A stretch of 18,549 nt of DNA from DASYUM01 sp036001225. Lineage in GTDB: Bacteria > Methylomirabilota > Methylomirabilia > Rokubacteriales > DASRDR01. Below the pieces are notes generated by a model. The model ran no database searches. It saw only the letters and a program-made list of their open reading frames with translations, and was not told the origin of the DNA. The DNA is taken from assembly GCA_036001225.1 (NCBI GenBank), contig DASYUM010000155.1, positions 1 to 18,549 of the forward strand. Reading direction: 5' to 3'. Shown here one piece after another: positions 1 to 5,609 of the stretch (positions are counted from its first letter, which is position 1; the number at the start of each line of letters is the position of its first letter). The position numbers and the translations under genes were made by a program.

Positions 1-120
1 CCCAAGGTCGAAGCGGGCGTCCGCTTCGTCGAGGCCGGGGGCCGGGAGGCGATCATCACCTCGCTCGCCCGCGTCAGAGCCGCGCTCGACGGCGATGCCG
101 GTACCCACATCGTTCCCTAG
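1..120 (+). CDS. arcC: Carbamate kinase, C-terminal end (partial)
   Basis: Only the last 39 codons and the TAG stop are inside the window; the gene begins to the left. The tail reads PKVEAGVRFVEAGG, then REAIITSLARVRAALDG and a final AGTHIVP. The pattern PKV-A--RF-E-GG--AIIT-L, followed by a G-AGT-I end, is the characteristic C-terminus of carbamate kinases. These enzymes convert carbamoyl phosphate and ADP to ATP and carbamate in the cytoplasm, at the end of arginine deiminase, agmatine or allantoin/purine breakdown. A very strong hairpin follows immediately, so the transcript probably ends here. The neighbouring racemase-superfamily and amidohydrolase genes favour a nitrogen-compound catabolic role over arginine fermentation, but that is inference. 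Only the extreme C-terminus is visible, so catalytic residues cannot be checked. Confidence 0.85.
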   Translation, partial: PKVEAGVRFVEAGGREAIITSLARVRAALDGDAGTHIVP

Positions 121-122
121 CT

Positions 123-156
123 GCATCGGGGGGGTCTCGGAAGACCCCCCCGATGC
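123..156 (+). terminator. Perfect 15-bp hairpin after carbamate kinase
   Basis: Bases 123-137 (GCATC, seven G, TCT) pair perfectly with 142-156 (AGA, seven C, GATGC) around a CGGA loop. The stem starts three bases after the carbamate kinase stop. No T-tract follows; the next bases are more C. This is either an intrinsic terminator of the type without a U-tract, often seen in GC-rich genomes, or an mRNA-end stabiliser. Confidence 0.6.
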
Positions 157-160
157 CCCC

Positions 161-194
161 CCGAGGGGATTGCGGCGGCAAAAGCCGCCCTCGG
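161..194 (+). other. Second, imperfect hairpin in the arcC-racemase gap
   Basis: CCGAGG at 161-166 can pair with CCTCGG at 189-194. Inside it, GGCGGC (174-179) and GCCGCC (184-189) pair around AAAA; the two pairings share base 189 and so partly compete. This sits just behind the strong hairpin and may be a back-up terminator. The remainder of the gap up to 313 must hold the promoter of the next operon, but no convincing -35/-10 pair stands out. Confidence 0.35.
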
Positions 195-313
195 AGCGGA
201 ACACCGACCCTTGGGGATGCGGCGGCCCGTTGCGTGTGGTTAACCCGACAGGCGCCTAGATTGACCCGGGGTCGTGGATGGGGTACCACAAGAGGGCAGC
301 CGAGGAGGCCCTC

Positions 314-1030
314 GTGAAGCTCCTCGTGGTCAATCCCAACAGCTCGGAGACCGTCACCGCCGCCATCATGGAGTCGGCGCGGCGCGCCGCCGCGACCGGC
401 ACCGAGCTCGTCGGCGTCACGACCAAGGGCGGCACCCGCAACATCGACTCGGCGGTCGGGGACTACCTCTCGGGGGCCTACATGATCCGCACCTGCCTGG
501 AGGCGGTGCGCCTCCATCGCCCCGACGCCGTCGTGCTGGCCGGCTTCGGGCGGGTCGGGATCGACGCCCTCAAGGAAGCCCTCGCCATTCCGGTGGTCTC
601 GATCTCGGAGGCCTCGATGGCGCTGGCGTGTCTCCTCGGCCATCGCTTCACCACGCTCACCATGCTCGAGCAGTTCATCCCGTACCAGCAGGACCTGGTC
701 CGGCTCTTCGGCTTCGAGGCCAAGTGCGCCTCGGTGCGGGCCATCAACGTCAACGTCGAGGAGTGCGTCACCAATCGGGCGGAGACGCTGCGCCAGCTCC
801 AGGCCCAGATCCAGCGCATCGTGGCCGAGGACCGGGCCGAGGTCGTGATCCTTGCCTGCGCGGGCCTGTGCGGCTACGATGCGGAGCTGTCGCGGCTGGC
901 CGGCATCCCGGTCCTCGACCCGGTCGCGGTCGGCGTGAAGACCGCCGAGAGCCTCGTCGCCCTGGGCCTCGTCCAGTCCAAGATCCGCAAGTTCGCCCAC
1001 CCGCCGCAGGACCTCGAAGCATACCTCTAG
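314..1030 (+). CDS. Asp/Glu/hydantoin racemase-superfamily protein, single-cysteine form
   Basis: 238 residues from GTG at 314, chosen because GAGGAGG (302-308) lies 5 nt upstream. An in-frame ATG at 278 would add a poorly supported 12-residue leader. The N-terminus MKLLVVNPNSSETVT is the typical substrate-anchoring loop of hydantoin/allantoin racemases (Asp/Glu racemase fold, cytoplasmic). The second catalytic-cysteine motif is present as ACAGLCG (Cys182) and is followed by the usual GIPVLDPVAVGVKTAESL. The first motif, usually ACFGDPG in hydantoin racemases, reads AGFGRVG here, so Gly77 replaces the first catalytic Cys. Known two-base racemases need both cysteines, while arylmalonate decarboxylase has Gly at the first site and Cys at the second. 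It starts a five-gene run (racemase-like, SDR, ADH, AhpD-like, PPC). Superfamily membership is secure; the reaction (racemase, decarboxylase or isomerase) is open. Confidence 0.8.
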   Translation: MKLLVVNPNSSETVTAAIMESARRAAATGTELVGVTTKGGTRNIDSAVGDYLSGAYMIRTCLEAVRLHRPDAVVLAGFGRVGIDALKEALAIPVVSISEASMALACLLGHRFTTLTMLEQFIPYQQDLVRLFGFEAKCASVRAINVNVEECVTNRAETLRQLQAQIQRIVAEDRAEVVILACAGLCGYDAELSRLAGIPVLDPVAVGVKTAESLVALGLVQSKIRKFAHPPQDLEAYL

Positions 1031-1078
1031 GGGGCCGGCTCAGCGCCCGACCGGGCGTGGCCGGCCGAGGAGAGCGTG

Positions 1079-1822
1079 ATGGCACGACTGGCGGGGAAGA
1101 CGGCGCTCGTCACGGGCGGGCACACGGGCATCGGGCGGGCCATCGCGCTGGCCTTTGCCGAGGAGGGGGCCGACGTCGCGGTGTTCTGGCTCGACGGGGA
1201 AAGCGAGGCCAAGAAGCTCGGCGAGACGATCCAGGCCCTCGGTCGCCGGGCGCAGGCCGTGCGGGCCGACGTGACGCGCGAGTCCGACGTCCGGGCCGGC
1301 GTGAAGGCCGTGCTCGACGCCCTGGGCCAGCTCGACGTGCTCGTCAACAACGCCGGCATCCAGAAGGCGCAGGGGATCACCGAGACGAGCGTGGAGGACT
1401 GGGACCGGATGATGGCCGTCCACCTCCGCGGCACCTTCCTCTGCTGCCGGGAGGTGGTACCCCACATGCAGGCGCGCGGGAGCGGGAAGATCATCAACAT
1501 GGCCTCTCAGCTCGCCTACACCGGACGCGCCCGCTACACGGCCTACTCCGCGGCCAAGGGCGGCGTGCTCACCTTCACCCGGGCGCTCGCCCAGGAGCTG
1601 GCGCCGGCGATCCAGGTCAACGCGGTCGCGCCGGGGCTCATCGACACCGGGTTCGATCCGCTGCCGGAGAGCCGCAAGCGCGAGATCGCGGCCGCGCTGC
1701 CGCTCAAGCGTCTGGGGCGGCCCGACGACGTGGCGCCGGTCTTCGTGTTCCTGGCCTCCGACGAGGCGCGCTATCTCTGTGGGCAGACCATCGGCCCCAA
1801 TGGCGGGGAAGTCATGCCATGA
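1079..1822 (+). CDS. Short-chain dehydrogenase/reductase (SDR)
   Basis: 247-residue classical SDR, a cytoplasmic NAD(P)-dependent oxidoreductase of the 3-oxoacyl-ACP reductase/glucose-dehydrogenase type. Visible motifs: cofactor glycine motif TGGHTGIG (residues 12-19), ADV at 63-65 for adenine binding, NNAG (90-93), catalytic Ser143 in INMASQ, Tyr156 and Lys160 in YSAAK, and the NAVAPGLIDT segment (181-190). The ATG at 1079 is preferred to the GTG at 1076 because GAGGAG (1067-1072) is then 6 nt away. Its stop overlaps the next gene's start (ATGA at 1819-1822), so it is very likely translationally coupled to the zinc alcohol dehydrogenase. The substrate cannot be read from sequence; in this run it probably oxidises or reduces a hydroxy/keto intermediate. 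Confidence 0.9.
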   Translation: MARLAGKTALVTGGHTGIGRAIALAFAEEGADVAVFWLDGESEAKKLGETIQALGRRAQAVRADVTRESDVRAGVKAVLDALGQLDVLVNNAGIQKAQGITETSVEDWDRMMAVHLRGTFLCCREVVPHMQARGSGKIINMASQLAYTGRARYTAYSAAKGGVLTFTRALAQELAPAIQVNAVAPGLIDTGFDPLPESRKREIAAALPLKRLGRPDDVAPVFVFLASDEARYLCGQTIGPNGGEVMP

Positions 1823-2871
1823 GAGGGATCGTCTTCCTCGGCGACCGCGAGCTGGAGCTGCGCGAGTTCGCCGATCCCACCCCGGGCCCCGGCGAGGTCG
1901 TCCTGGCCATGAAGGCCTCCGGCATGTGCGGGAGCGACCTCCACGCCTACCGGGCCTCCCGGCAGGGCAACGTGGCGGCGTCGCTCGGGCTGGGCGGCGG
2001 CGCCGGTCCGGTGATCGCCGGCCACGAGCCGTGCGGCGTGGTGGCCGAGCGCGGGCCGGGCGTCCCCGAGGCGGCGGCGCCGATCGGCCGCCGGGTCATG
2101 AACCACCACTACAAGGGCTGCGGCCACTGCCGGCACTGTCGGACCGGCTGGTCGCAGCTCTGCCGGTCGGGCGTCGTGGTTTACGGGGTCACCGGCCACG
2201 GCGGTCACGCCCACTTCATGAAGGTGCCGGCCTCCACGCTGGTGCCGCTCCCCGACGAGCTCTCGTTCGAGGAGGGCGCCGCCATCTCCTGCGGGACCGG
2301 CACCGCCTACGGCGCCCTCCGCCGGCTGGACCTCTCCGGCCGCGACACGCTCGCCGTCTTCGGCCAGGGCCCGGTCGGGCTCAGCGCGACGCTCCTCGGC
2401 GTGGCGATGGGAGCGCGCGTGATCGCGGTGGACATCGTCGCCGAGCGGCGGCGGCTGGCCCGGGAGTTCGGCGCTGACGCGGTGATCGATCCGCGCGAGG
2501 CCGATCCGGCGGCCGCGCTGCGGGAGCTGACGCGGGGCGAGGGCGTGGACGCCGCCCTCGACTGCACCGGGAGCCCCGAGGCGCGGGTCGCCGCGGTCCG
2601 CAGCGCCCGCACCTGGGGACGCGTCTGCTTCGTGGGCGAGGGGAACACCGTCACCCTCGATGTGAGCCCGGACCTCCTCCGCAAGCAGCTCACCCTTCTC
2701 GCCTCCTGGACCTTCAGCACCGTCGGCCAGGAGGAGTGCGCCCGCTTCGTCGTGGATCGCCGCGTCCCGCTCCGGCGGCTGCTGACCCACCACTTCGCGC
2801 TCCCGCAGGCCGCCGAGGCGTACAAGCTCTTCGACACCCAGACGACCGGGAAAGGCGTCTTCGTCTTCTAG
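1819..2871 (+). CDS. Zinc-dependent alcohol dehydrogenase (MDR family)
   Basis: 350 residues. The ATG at 1819 overlaps the SDR stop codon in an ATGA arrangement. This is a medium-chain dehydrogenase: catalytic zinc ligands Cys37 (in GMCGSD) and His69-Glu70 (GHEPCG); a structural zinc lobe with four cysteines at 101, 104, 107 and 115 (CGHCRHC, then C); and a Rossmann fold with GQGPVG (182-187). An acidic residue at the end of the second strand (Asp205, in VIAVDI) favours NAD over NADP. Members of this threonine/sorbitol/alcohol dehydrogenase group oxidise small alcohols or polyols in the cytoplasm. Coupling to the SDR suggests two oxidation steps in one pathway, possibly fed by the racemase-like protein. 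The natural substrate is unknown. Confidence 0.9.
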   Translation: MRGIVFLGDRELELREFADPTPGPGEVVLAMKASGMCGSDLHAYRASRQGNVAASLGLGGGAGPVIAGHEPCGVVAERGPGVPEAAAPIGRRVMNHHYKGCGHCRHCRTGWSQLCRSGVVVYGVTGHGGHAHFMKVPASTLVPLPDELSFEEGAAISCGTGTAYGALRRLDLSGRDTLAVFGQGPVGLSATLLGVAMGARVIAVDIVAERRRLAREFGADAVIDPREADPAAALRELTRGEGVDAALDCTGSPEARVAAVRSARTWGRVCFVGEGNTVTLDVSPDLLRKQLTLLASWTFSTVGQEECARFVVDRRVPLRRLLTHHFALPQAAEAYKLFDTQTTGKGVFVF

Positions 2872-2933
2872 CGCTTCCCGCTGCCGCCCGGCTGGCGGAG
2901 CGGAGACGCGCGCGACCGAAAGGAGCCGCACCC

Positions 2934-3302
2934 ATGGATCCGATCACGCCCCACCTCGGGCACGCCGAGCGCCACGAGCGCCGGAAGCACCTCGACGGGC
3001 TGATCGTCGCCTCGCCCATGAAGACCTACCGCGCCCTGACCGATCTGGGCCGGCAGGTCTTCGCCGACGGAGCCATCCCCAAGAAGCAGAAGGAGCTGAC
3101 CGCGCTGGCCGTCTCGGTCGCCAACAACTGCTGGGAATGAATCGAGCACCGCGTGGAGGAGGTCCTCCACCAGGACGCCACCGACGCCGAGATCGCCGAG
3201 ACGCTCGACATCGGCCTCTACATGGGCGGGAGCCTGGCCCTGAAGTCGGTCCGCTACGCCTTCCAGATCCTGGAGGAGCTGCGCCGTGCCCGCGGGCGGT
3301 GA
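2934..3302 (+). CDS. AhpD/carboxymuconolactone decarboxylase-like selenoprotein (CxxU, TGA at 3138-3140 read as Sec)
   Basis: Read through the in-frame TGA, this is a 122-residue AhpD-like protein. ATG at 2934 has AAAGGAG (2919-2925) 8 nt upstream. The core reads KELTALAVSVANNCWE (53-68), Sec69, IEHRVEEVLHQDATDAEIAE, then a GLYMGGSLA helix, which is the CMD/AhpD signature. Glu54 lies 12 residues before Cys66, the same spacing as Glu118-Cys130 in mycobacterial AhpD, and the TGA falls where the second cysteine (Cys133) belongs. The reading frame after TGA continues the family consensus to 3302, and the next gene's GTG start overlaps its last 17 bases. A perfect hairpin at 3153-3170 fits a SECIS. 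The protein probably acts as a thiol/selenol peroxidase or disulfide reductase in the cytoplasm. The usual His four residues after the second Cys is Arg73 here, with His72 next to it. The alternative, a nonsense mutation, is less likely. Confidence 0.85.
3138..3170 (+). promoter_or_regulatory. UGA selenocysteine codon with bacterial SECIS hairpin
   Basis: TGA at 3138-3140 is followed by 12 nt and then a perfect stem-loop, GTGGAGGAGGTCCTCCAC (3153-3170). As a 6-bp stem (GTGGAG/CTCCAC) it has the 6-nt loop GAGGTC, which contains AGGTC. The well-studied E. coli fdhF SECIS has an 11-nt spacer after UGA and an AGGUCU apical loop, so both geometry and loop sequence match what SelB recognises. The hairpin lies in coding sequence and must satisfy both the protein and the RNA. 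Confidence 0.8.
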
Positions 3303-3870
3303 GGCCGGGCCGCCGCGGGTGGTCGGGCGCGGCGGTCGGGCCGGTGAGGTCGTGGTCGTCCGGCTGGCCAAGGGCGACCGGCTGCTGGAGTCGCTGCGGG
3401 AAATCTGCCGGCGGGAGAAGATCCGGAACGGCGTGATCCTGACCGGCTTCGGCTCGCTCTCCCGGTCCCGGGTGACCGGAGTCGTGTCCCCCGCCTATCC
3501 GCCCACCCGCTTCTACGACAACCGCGCCCGGGCCGGGGTCGAGATCCTGGCCCTCAGCGGCCTCATCGCCGATTACCACGTGCACGCCCACGTCGTGCTG
3601 TGCGACCGCCGGAAGGCCTTCGGCGGCCACCTCGAAGAGGGCTGCCGCGTCCTCTCCCTCTCCGAGATCGCGATCCTGCGGCTGGACCGCCTGAAGCTCG
3701 AGCGCGTCCTCGACCCGACCACCGGGCAGAAGCTGCTGCGGGTGACGCGCCGCTACGGCCGGGACGGCGGGGACCAGGAGGGGAGCCTCCTGGCTGTCCA
3801 GCGACGGCTCGCCCGGCGGCGCGTGAGGCCCCGCCGGAGAAGGACTCCCTCTTCCTCCCCCTCACCCTGA
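3286..3870 (+). CDS. PPC (DUF296) domain protein
   Basis: 194 residues from GTG at 3286, with GGAGGAG (3272-3278) 7 nt upstream. It overlaps the end of the selenoprotein gene by 17 nt, so the two are probably translationally coupled. The domain spans about residues 20-155: GEVVVVRLAKGDRLLESL, then NGVILTGFGSLS, and the family's histidine-rich motif HVHAHVVL (98-105) with GGHLEEG (113-119). PPC/DUF296 proteins form trimers. In plants they are the AT-hook proteins; stand-alone bacterial versions have no assigned reaction but keep these His residues, which may bind metal. The last 35 residues are very basic and then Ser/Pro-rich (ending in TPSSSPSP) and run into a terminator-like stretch, so the native stop may be a chance one. 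Confidence 0.75.
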   Translation: MPAGGEAGPPRVVGRGGRAGEVVVVRLAKGDRLLESLREICRREKIRNGVILTGFGSLSRSRVTGVVSPAYPPTRFYDNRARAGVEILALSGLIADYHVHAHVVLCDRRKAFGGHLEEGCRVLSLSEIAILRLDRLKLERVLDPTTGQKLLRVTRRYGRDGGDQEGSLLAVQRRLARRRVRPRRRRTPSSSPSP

Positions 3871-3893
3871 AGGGAGAGAGAAAGAGCGGGGCG

Positions 3894-3909
3894 GTAGTGT
3901 CTCAGTTTG
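3894..3909 (+). repeat. Left arm of 16-bp inverted repeat
   Basis: GTAGTGTCTCAGTTTG, a perfect inverted match to 5497-5512. It is relatively AT-rich against the surrounding DNA and lies between the end of the PPC gene and the end of the HNH gene. Confidence 0.85.
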
Positions 3910-3948
3910 GGAAGGGACAGCTGCGCCCGCTCCGGTATTCGCCTCCGG

Positions 3949-5247
3949 TCACTGCGCTGCGGGGTGCAGCACCCCGATCGCCCAGCCGAGGTCGAGGCGC
4001 TCGCCGAGCCAGCTGGGGCACGCCGTCCGCCCGTCGATCGCGAGGCCGCACGCCCGGTGGGCCGTGACCAACGCGTCAGTCGGGTCACGGGGGACCGCCG
4101 GCGGCGCCGGCACGGCGGGAATCGGCCGCCCGGTCGGCGTGCTGAAGGCGAGCGTGCCCTCGGGGTCGCGCTCGACGCGGTAGCCCTCCTCGTGGATGGC
4201 CCGATGATGGCGCCGGCAGAGGAGAGTGAGGTTGTCCAGCCGGGTCGGGCCGCCGTTCGCCCAGTGGTGGAGGTGATGCCCCTGGCCATGGCGCACCCCG
4301 CATCCCGGGAAGCGGCACCCGCGATCGCGCGCCTGGAGCGCCCGGCGGAGCGCCGGCGGGATGGTCCGCGTCCGTCGCCCGACGTCCAGCACTTGCCCGT
4401 CGCCCCCGTGGCGCATGACCACCCGGGTCGCGTCGCAGGCCAGGCGCCGCGACGTTTCCCCGGAAACGTGGAGGCCATCCTCGAGCGCGGACTGGCCGGG
4501 CTGGCCGGGGTCGGTGAGCACCGCGGCATCCACGTGGACGACGACCTGGTAGCGCTCGCTCCCCGGGCCGGGGTCGAGCCCCTGCCCCAGGGCCGTCTCC
4601 GCCACCAGGGCAAGAGCGTCCGCCTGCTGCTGGCCCGGGGTCGGGGGGTCCGCCGCCTCGCCTGCCGTCGCGGTGGCCCGCCTCCGCTGATACAGCGTCT
4701 CGCGTCCTGCCTCGAGGGCCCGCACCAGCAGCGCCCCCACCTCTGGCTCCAGGCGCCCGCGCACGACCATCATCCCGTCCTCGTCCGGATACACCTGGAG
4801 CGACCGCCGCGCGTGGCGCGCCGCCGCCTCCTCCCCCTGCCGGTCCACCCGGCGCCACGCCCGCACGATCCGCTCGACGTGGGCCGCCGTCCCCGCCTGG
4901 CCCACCGCCAGGAGCCGCGCTTCGGTCTCCGGGGTGGCGACCCGGGTCAGCGCGCGGACCTTGGCGTAGGACAGCTCCCCCCGGGCCAGGGCGGCGGCGA
5001 GCTGCGGCAGCTCGCCCAGCGCGCGCGCCACCCGCACCCGCTCCCGGGCCGCCCCCGGGTCGAGCCCCACGCGCCAGCTCAACCAGTCGGCGCAGGAGCG
5101 GAAGCCGTTCCCCCACCCGCCGCGCGCGCCGAACTCGCGGAGCAGGGTGAGCAGCCGGGCGGTGGCGGCGTCGAGGTGGGCCGACAGCTCGGCGATCTGG
5201 TCGCCGAGTTGGTCGAGATCCGTCCCAGTGGTGGGTGCGAGCAGCAT
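3949..5247 (-). CDS. DUF222 / 13E12-type HNH endonuclease
   Basis: 432 residues; the ATG at 5245-5247 has AGGAGGAG (complement of 5255-5262) 7 nt upstream. Residues about 15-290 form the helical DUF222 domain (ADWLSWRVGLDPGAARERV, then LPQLAAALARGELSYAKVR). Residues 308-355 form a zinc HNH nuclease: RDRGCRFPGC (Cys311, Cys316), HHLHHW (324-329), NGGPTRLDNL with Asn339, LCRRHH (Cys344, His347-348) and His352. All expected HNH residues are present, so the nuclease is probably intact. Such proteins are often multicopy, and their role (mobile element, phage or defence) is unsettled. The gene is opposite in orientation to its neighbours and is framed by a perfect 16-bp inverted repeat. A 30-residue C-terminal extension follows a Pro/Ala-rich linker. 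Confidence 0.9.
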   Translation of the reverse strand: MLLAPTTGTDLDQLGDQIAELSAHLDAATARLLTLLREFGARGGWGNGFRSCADWLSWRVGLDPGAARERVRVARALGELPQLAAALARGELSYAKVRALTRVATPETEARLLAVGQAGTAAHVERIVRAWRRVDRQGEEAAARHARRSLQVYPDEDGMMVVRGRLEPEVGALLVRALEAGRETLYQRRRATATAGEAADPPTPGQQQADALALVAETALGQGLDPGPGSERYQVVVHVDAAVLTDPGQPGQSALEDGLHVSGETSRRLACDATRVVMRHGGDGQVLDVGRRTRTIPPALRRALQARDRGCRFPGCGVRHGQGHHLHHWANGGPTRLDNLTLLCRRHHRAIHEEGYRVERDPEGTLAFSTPTGRPIPAVPAPPAVPRDPTDALVTAHRACGLAIDGRTACPSWLGERLDLGWAIGVLHPAAQ

Positions 5248-5496
5248 AGCGGGGCTCCTCCTGCGCGGACTCTACCACCCGAATTTCGAGCCGCCCGCGC
5301 GGGCGCCAGACGGCCGATCGGGAGCGCGCGAATCATTTTGGGTTCGGCGCGAGCCGCTCGCGGGGCCACCGGCCACCCCGGCCTGCCACGAAGGATTGGC
5401 CGTCGAGGCCGCGACCGCGGTCCGATTCCCGCCGGAGGAGCTGTCAAGCAGAAAATACGGCTCGCCGCCCCGCGGGAGTGACTCAAGTTGGGTCTT

Positions 5497-5512
5497 CAAA
5501 CTGAGACACTAC
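5497..5512 (-). repeat. Right arm of 16-bp inverted repeat
   Basis: CAAACTGAGACACTAC, the exact reverse complement of 3894-3909. It lies 98 nt upstream of the D-glutamate cyclase start. Confidence 0.85.
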
Positions 5513-5528
5513 GAGCGCGGCCGCCGGC

Positions 5529-5558
5529 TTGCGTCGCTCGCGCGCGGGACCGTAAGAT
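5529..5558 (+). promoter_or_regulatory. Possible sigma70-type promoter for the D-glutamate cyclase operon
   Basis: TTGCGT (5529-5534) and TAAGAT (5553-5558) are separated by 18 nt. This would start transcription near 5565, leaving a leader of about 45 nt before ATG 5610. The -10 matches four of six consensus bases and the -35 three of six. It is the best candidate in the gap but weak. Confidence 0.3.
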
Positions 5559-5609
5559 AGGCGCACTCCACGACCGACCACGAGCCCGCGTCACCGCCGA
5601 GGAGCCGAC

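Larger units (their letters stand above)
3894..5512. mobile_element. Putative mobile unit: DUF222-HNH gene enclosed by a 16-bp inverted repeat
   Basis: GTAGTGTCTCAGTTTG at 3894-3909 is exactly the reverse complement of 5497-5512. The 1,619-bp interval contains only the minus-strand DUF222-HNH gene plus a non-coding flank. The 13E12/DUF222-HNH family is known as repetitive DNA in Mycobacterium tuberculosis (REP13E12). No transposase and no clear target-site duplication are visible: the outer flanks GAGCGGGGCG and GAGCGCGGCC are similar but not identical. Confidence 0.45.
5248..5609. other. 362-bp gap between HNH gene and D-glutamate cyclase gene
   Basis: No convincing gene. It holds the HNH gene's ribosome-binding site, a small hairpin (CGCGAG 5348-5353 with CTCGCG 5357-5362), a locally AT-richer patch around 5440-5510 (CAAGCAGAAAATACGG, AAGTTGGGTCTTCAAACTGAG) typical of an element end, the right arm of the 16-bp inverted repeat, and then the likely promoter and leader of the plus-strand operon. 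Confidence 0.5.

Noticed and set aside
230..262. Promoter TTGCGT ... TAGATT before the racemase-like gene
   Set aside because: The spacing is 21 nt and both boxes are poor matches; no better pair was found.
274..1818. A long stop-free plus-strand frame running from 274 into the alcohol dehydrogenase gene
   Set aside because: Only the part from 1819 on resembles a protein family. The upstream part is an Arg/Gly/Pro-rich shadow of the racemase and SDR genes, as is common in GC-rich DNA.
2934..3140. Truncated 68-residue protein ending at the TGA, or a pseudogene
   Set aside because: The reading frame after TGA continues the AhpD family consensus without decay, the TGA is at the redox-Cys codon, a SECIS-like hairpin follows, and the next gene's start overlaps the read-through end.
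5272..5499. 75-codon minus-strand open frame upstream of the HNH gene
   Set aside because: No recognisable motif or good ribosome-binding site, and it overlaps the inverted-repeat end. More likely non-coding element flank.
3884..5522. Target-site duplication flanking the 16-bp inverted repeat
   Set aside because: The outer flanks GAGCGGGGCG and GAGCGCGGCC are similar but differ at two of ten bases and share GC bias; not strong enough to claim.
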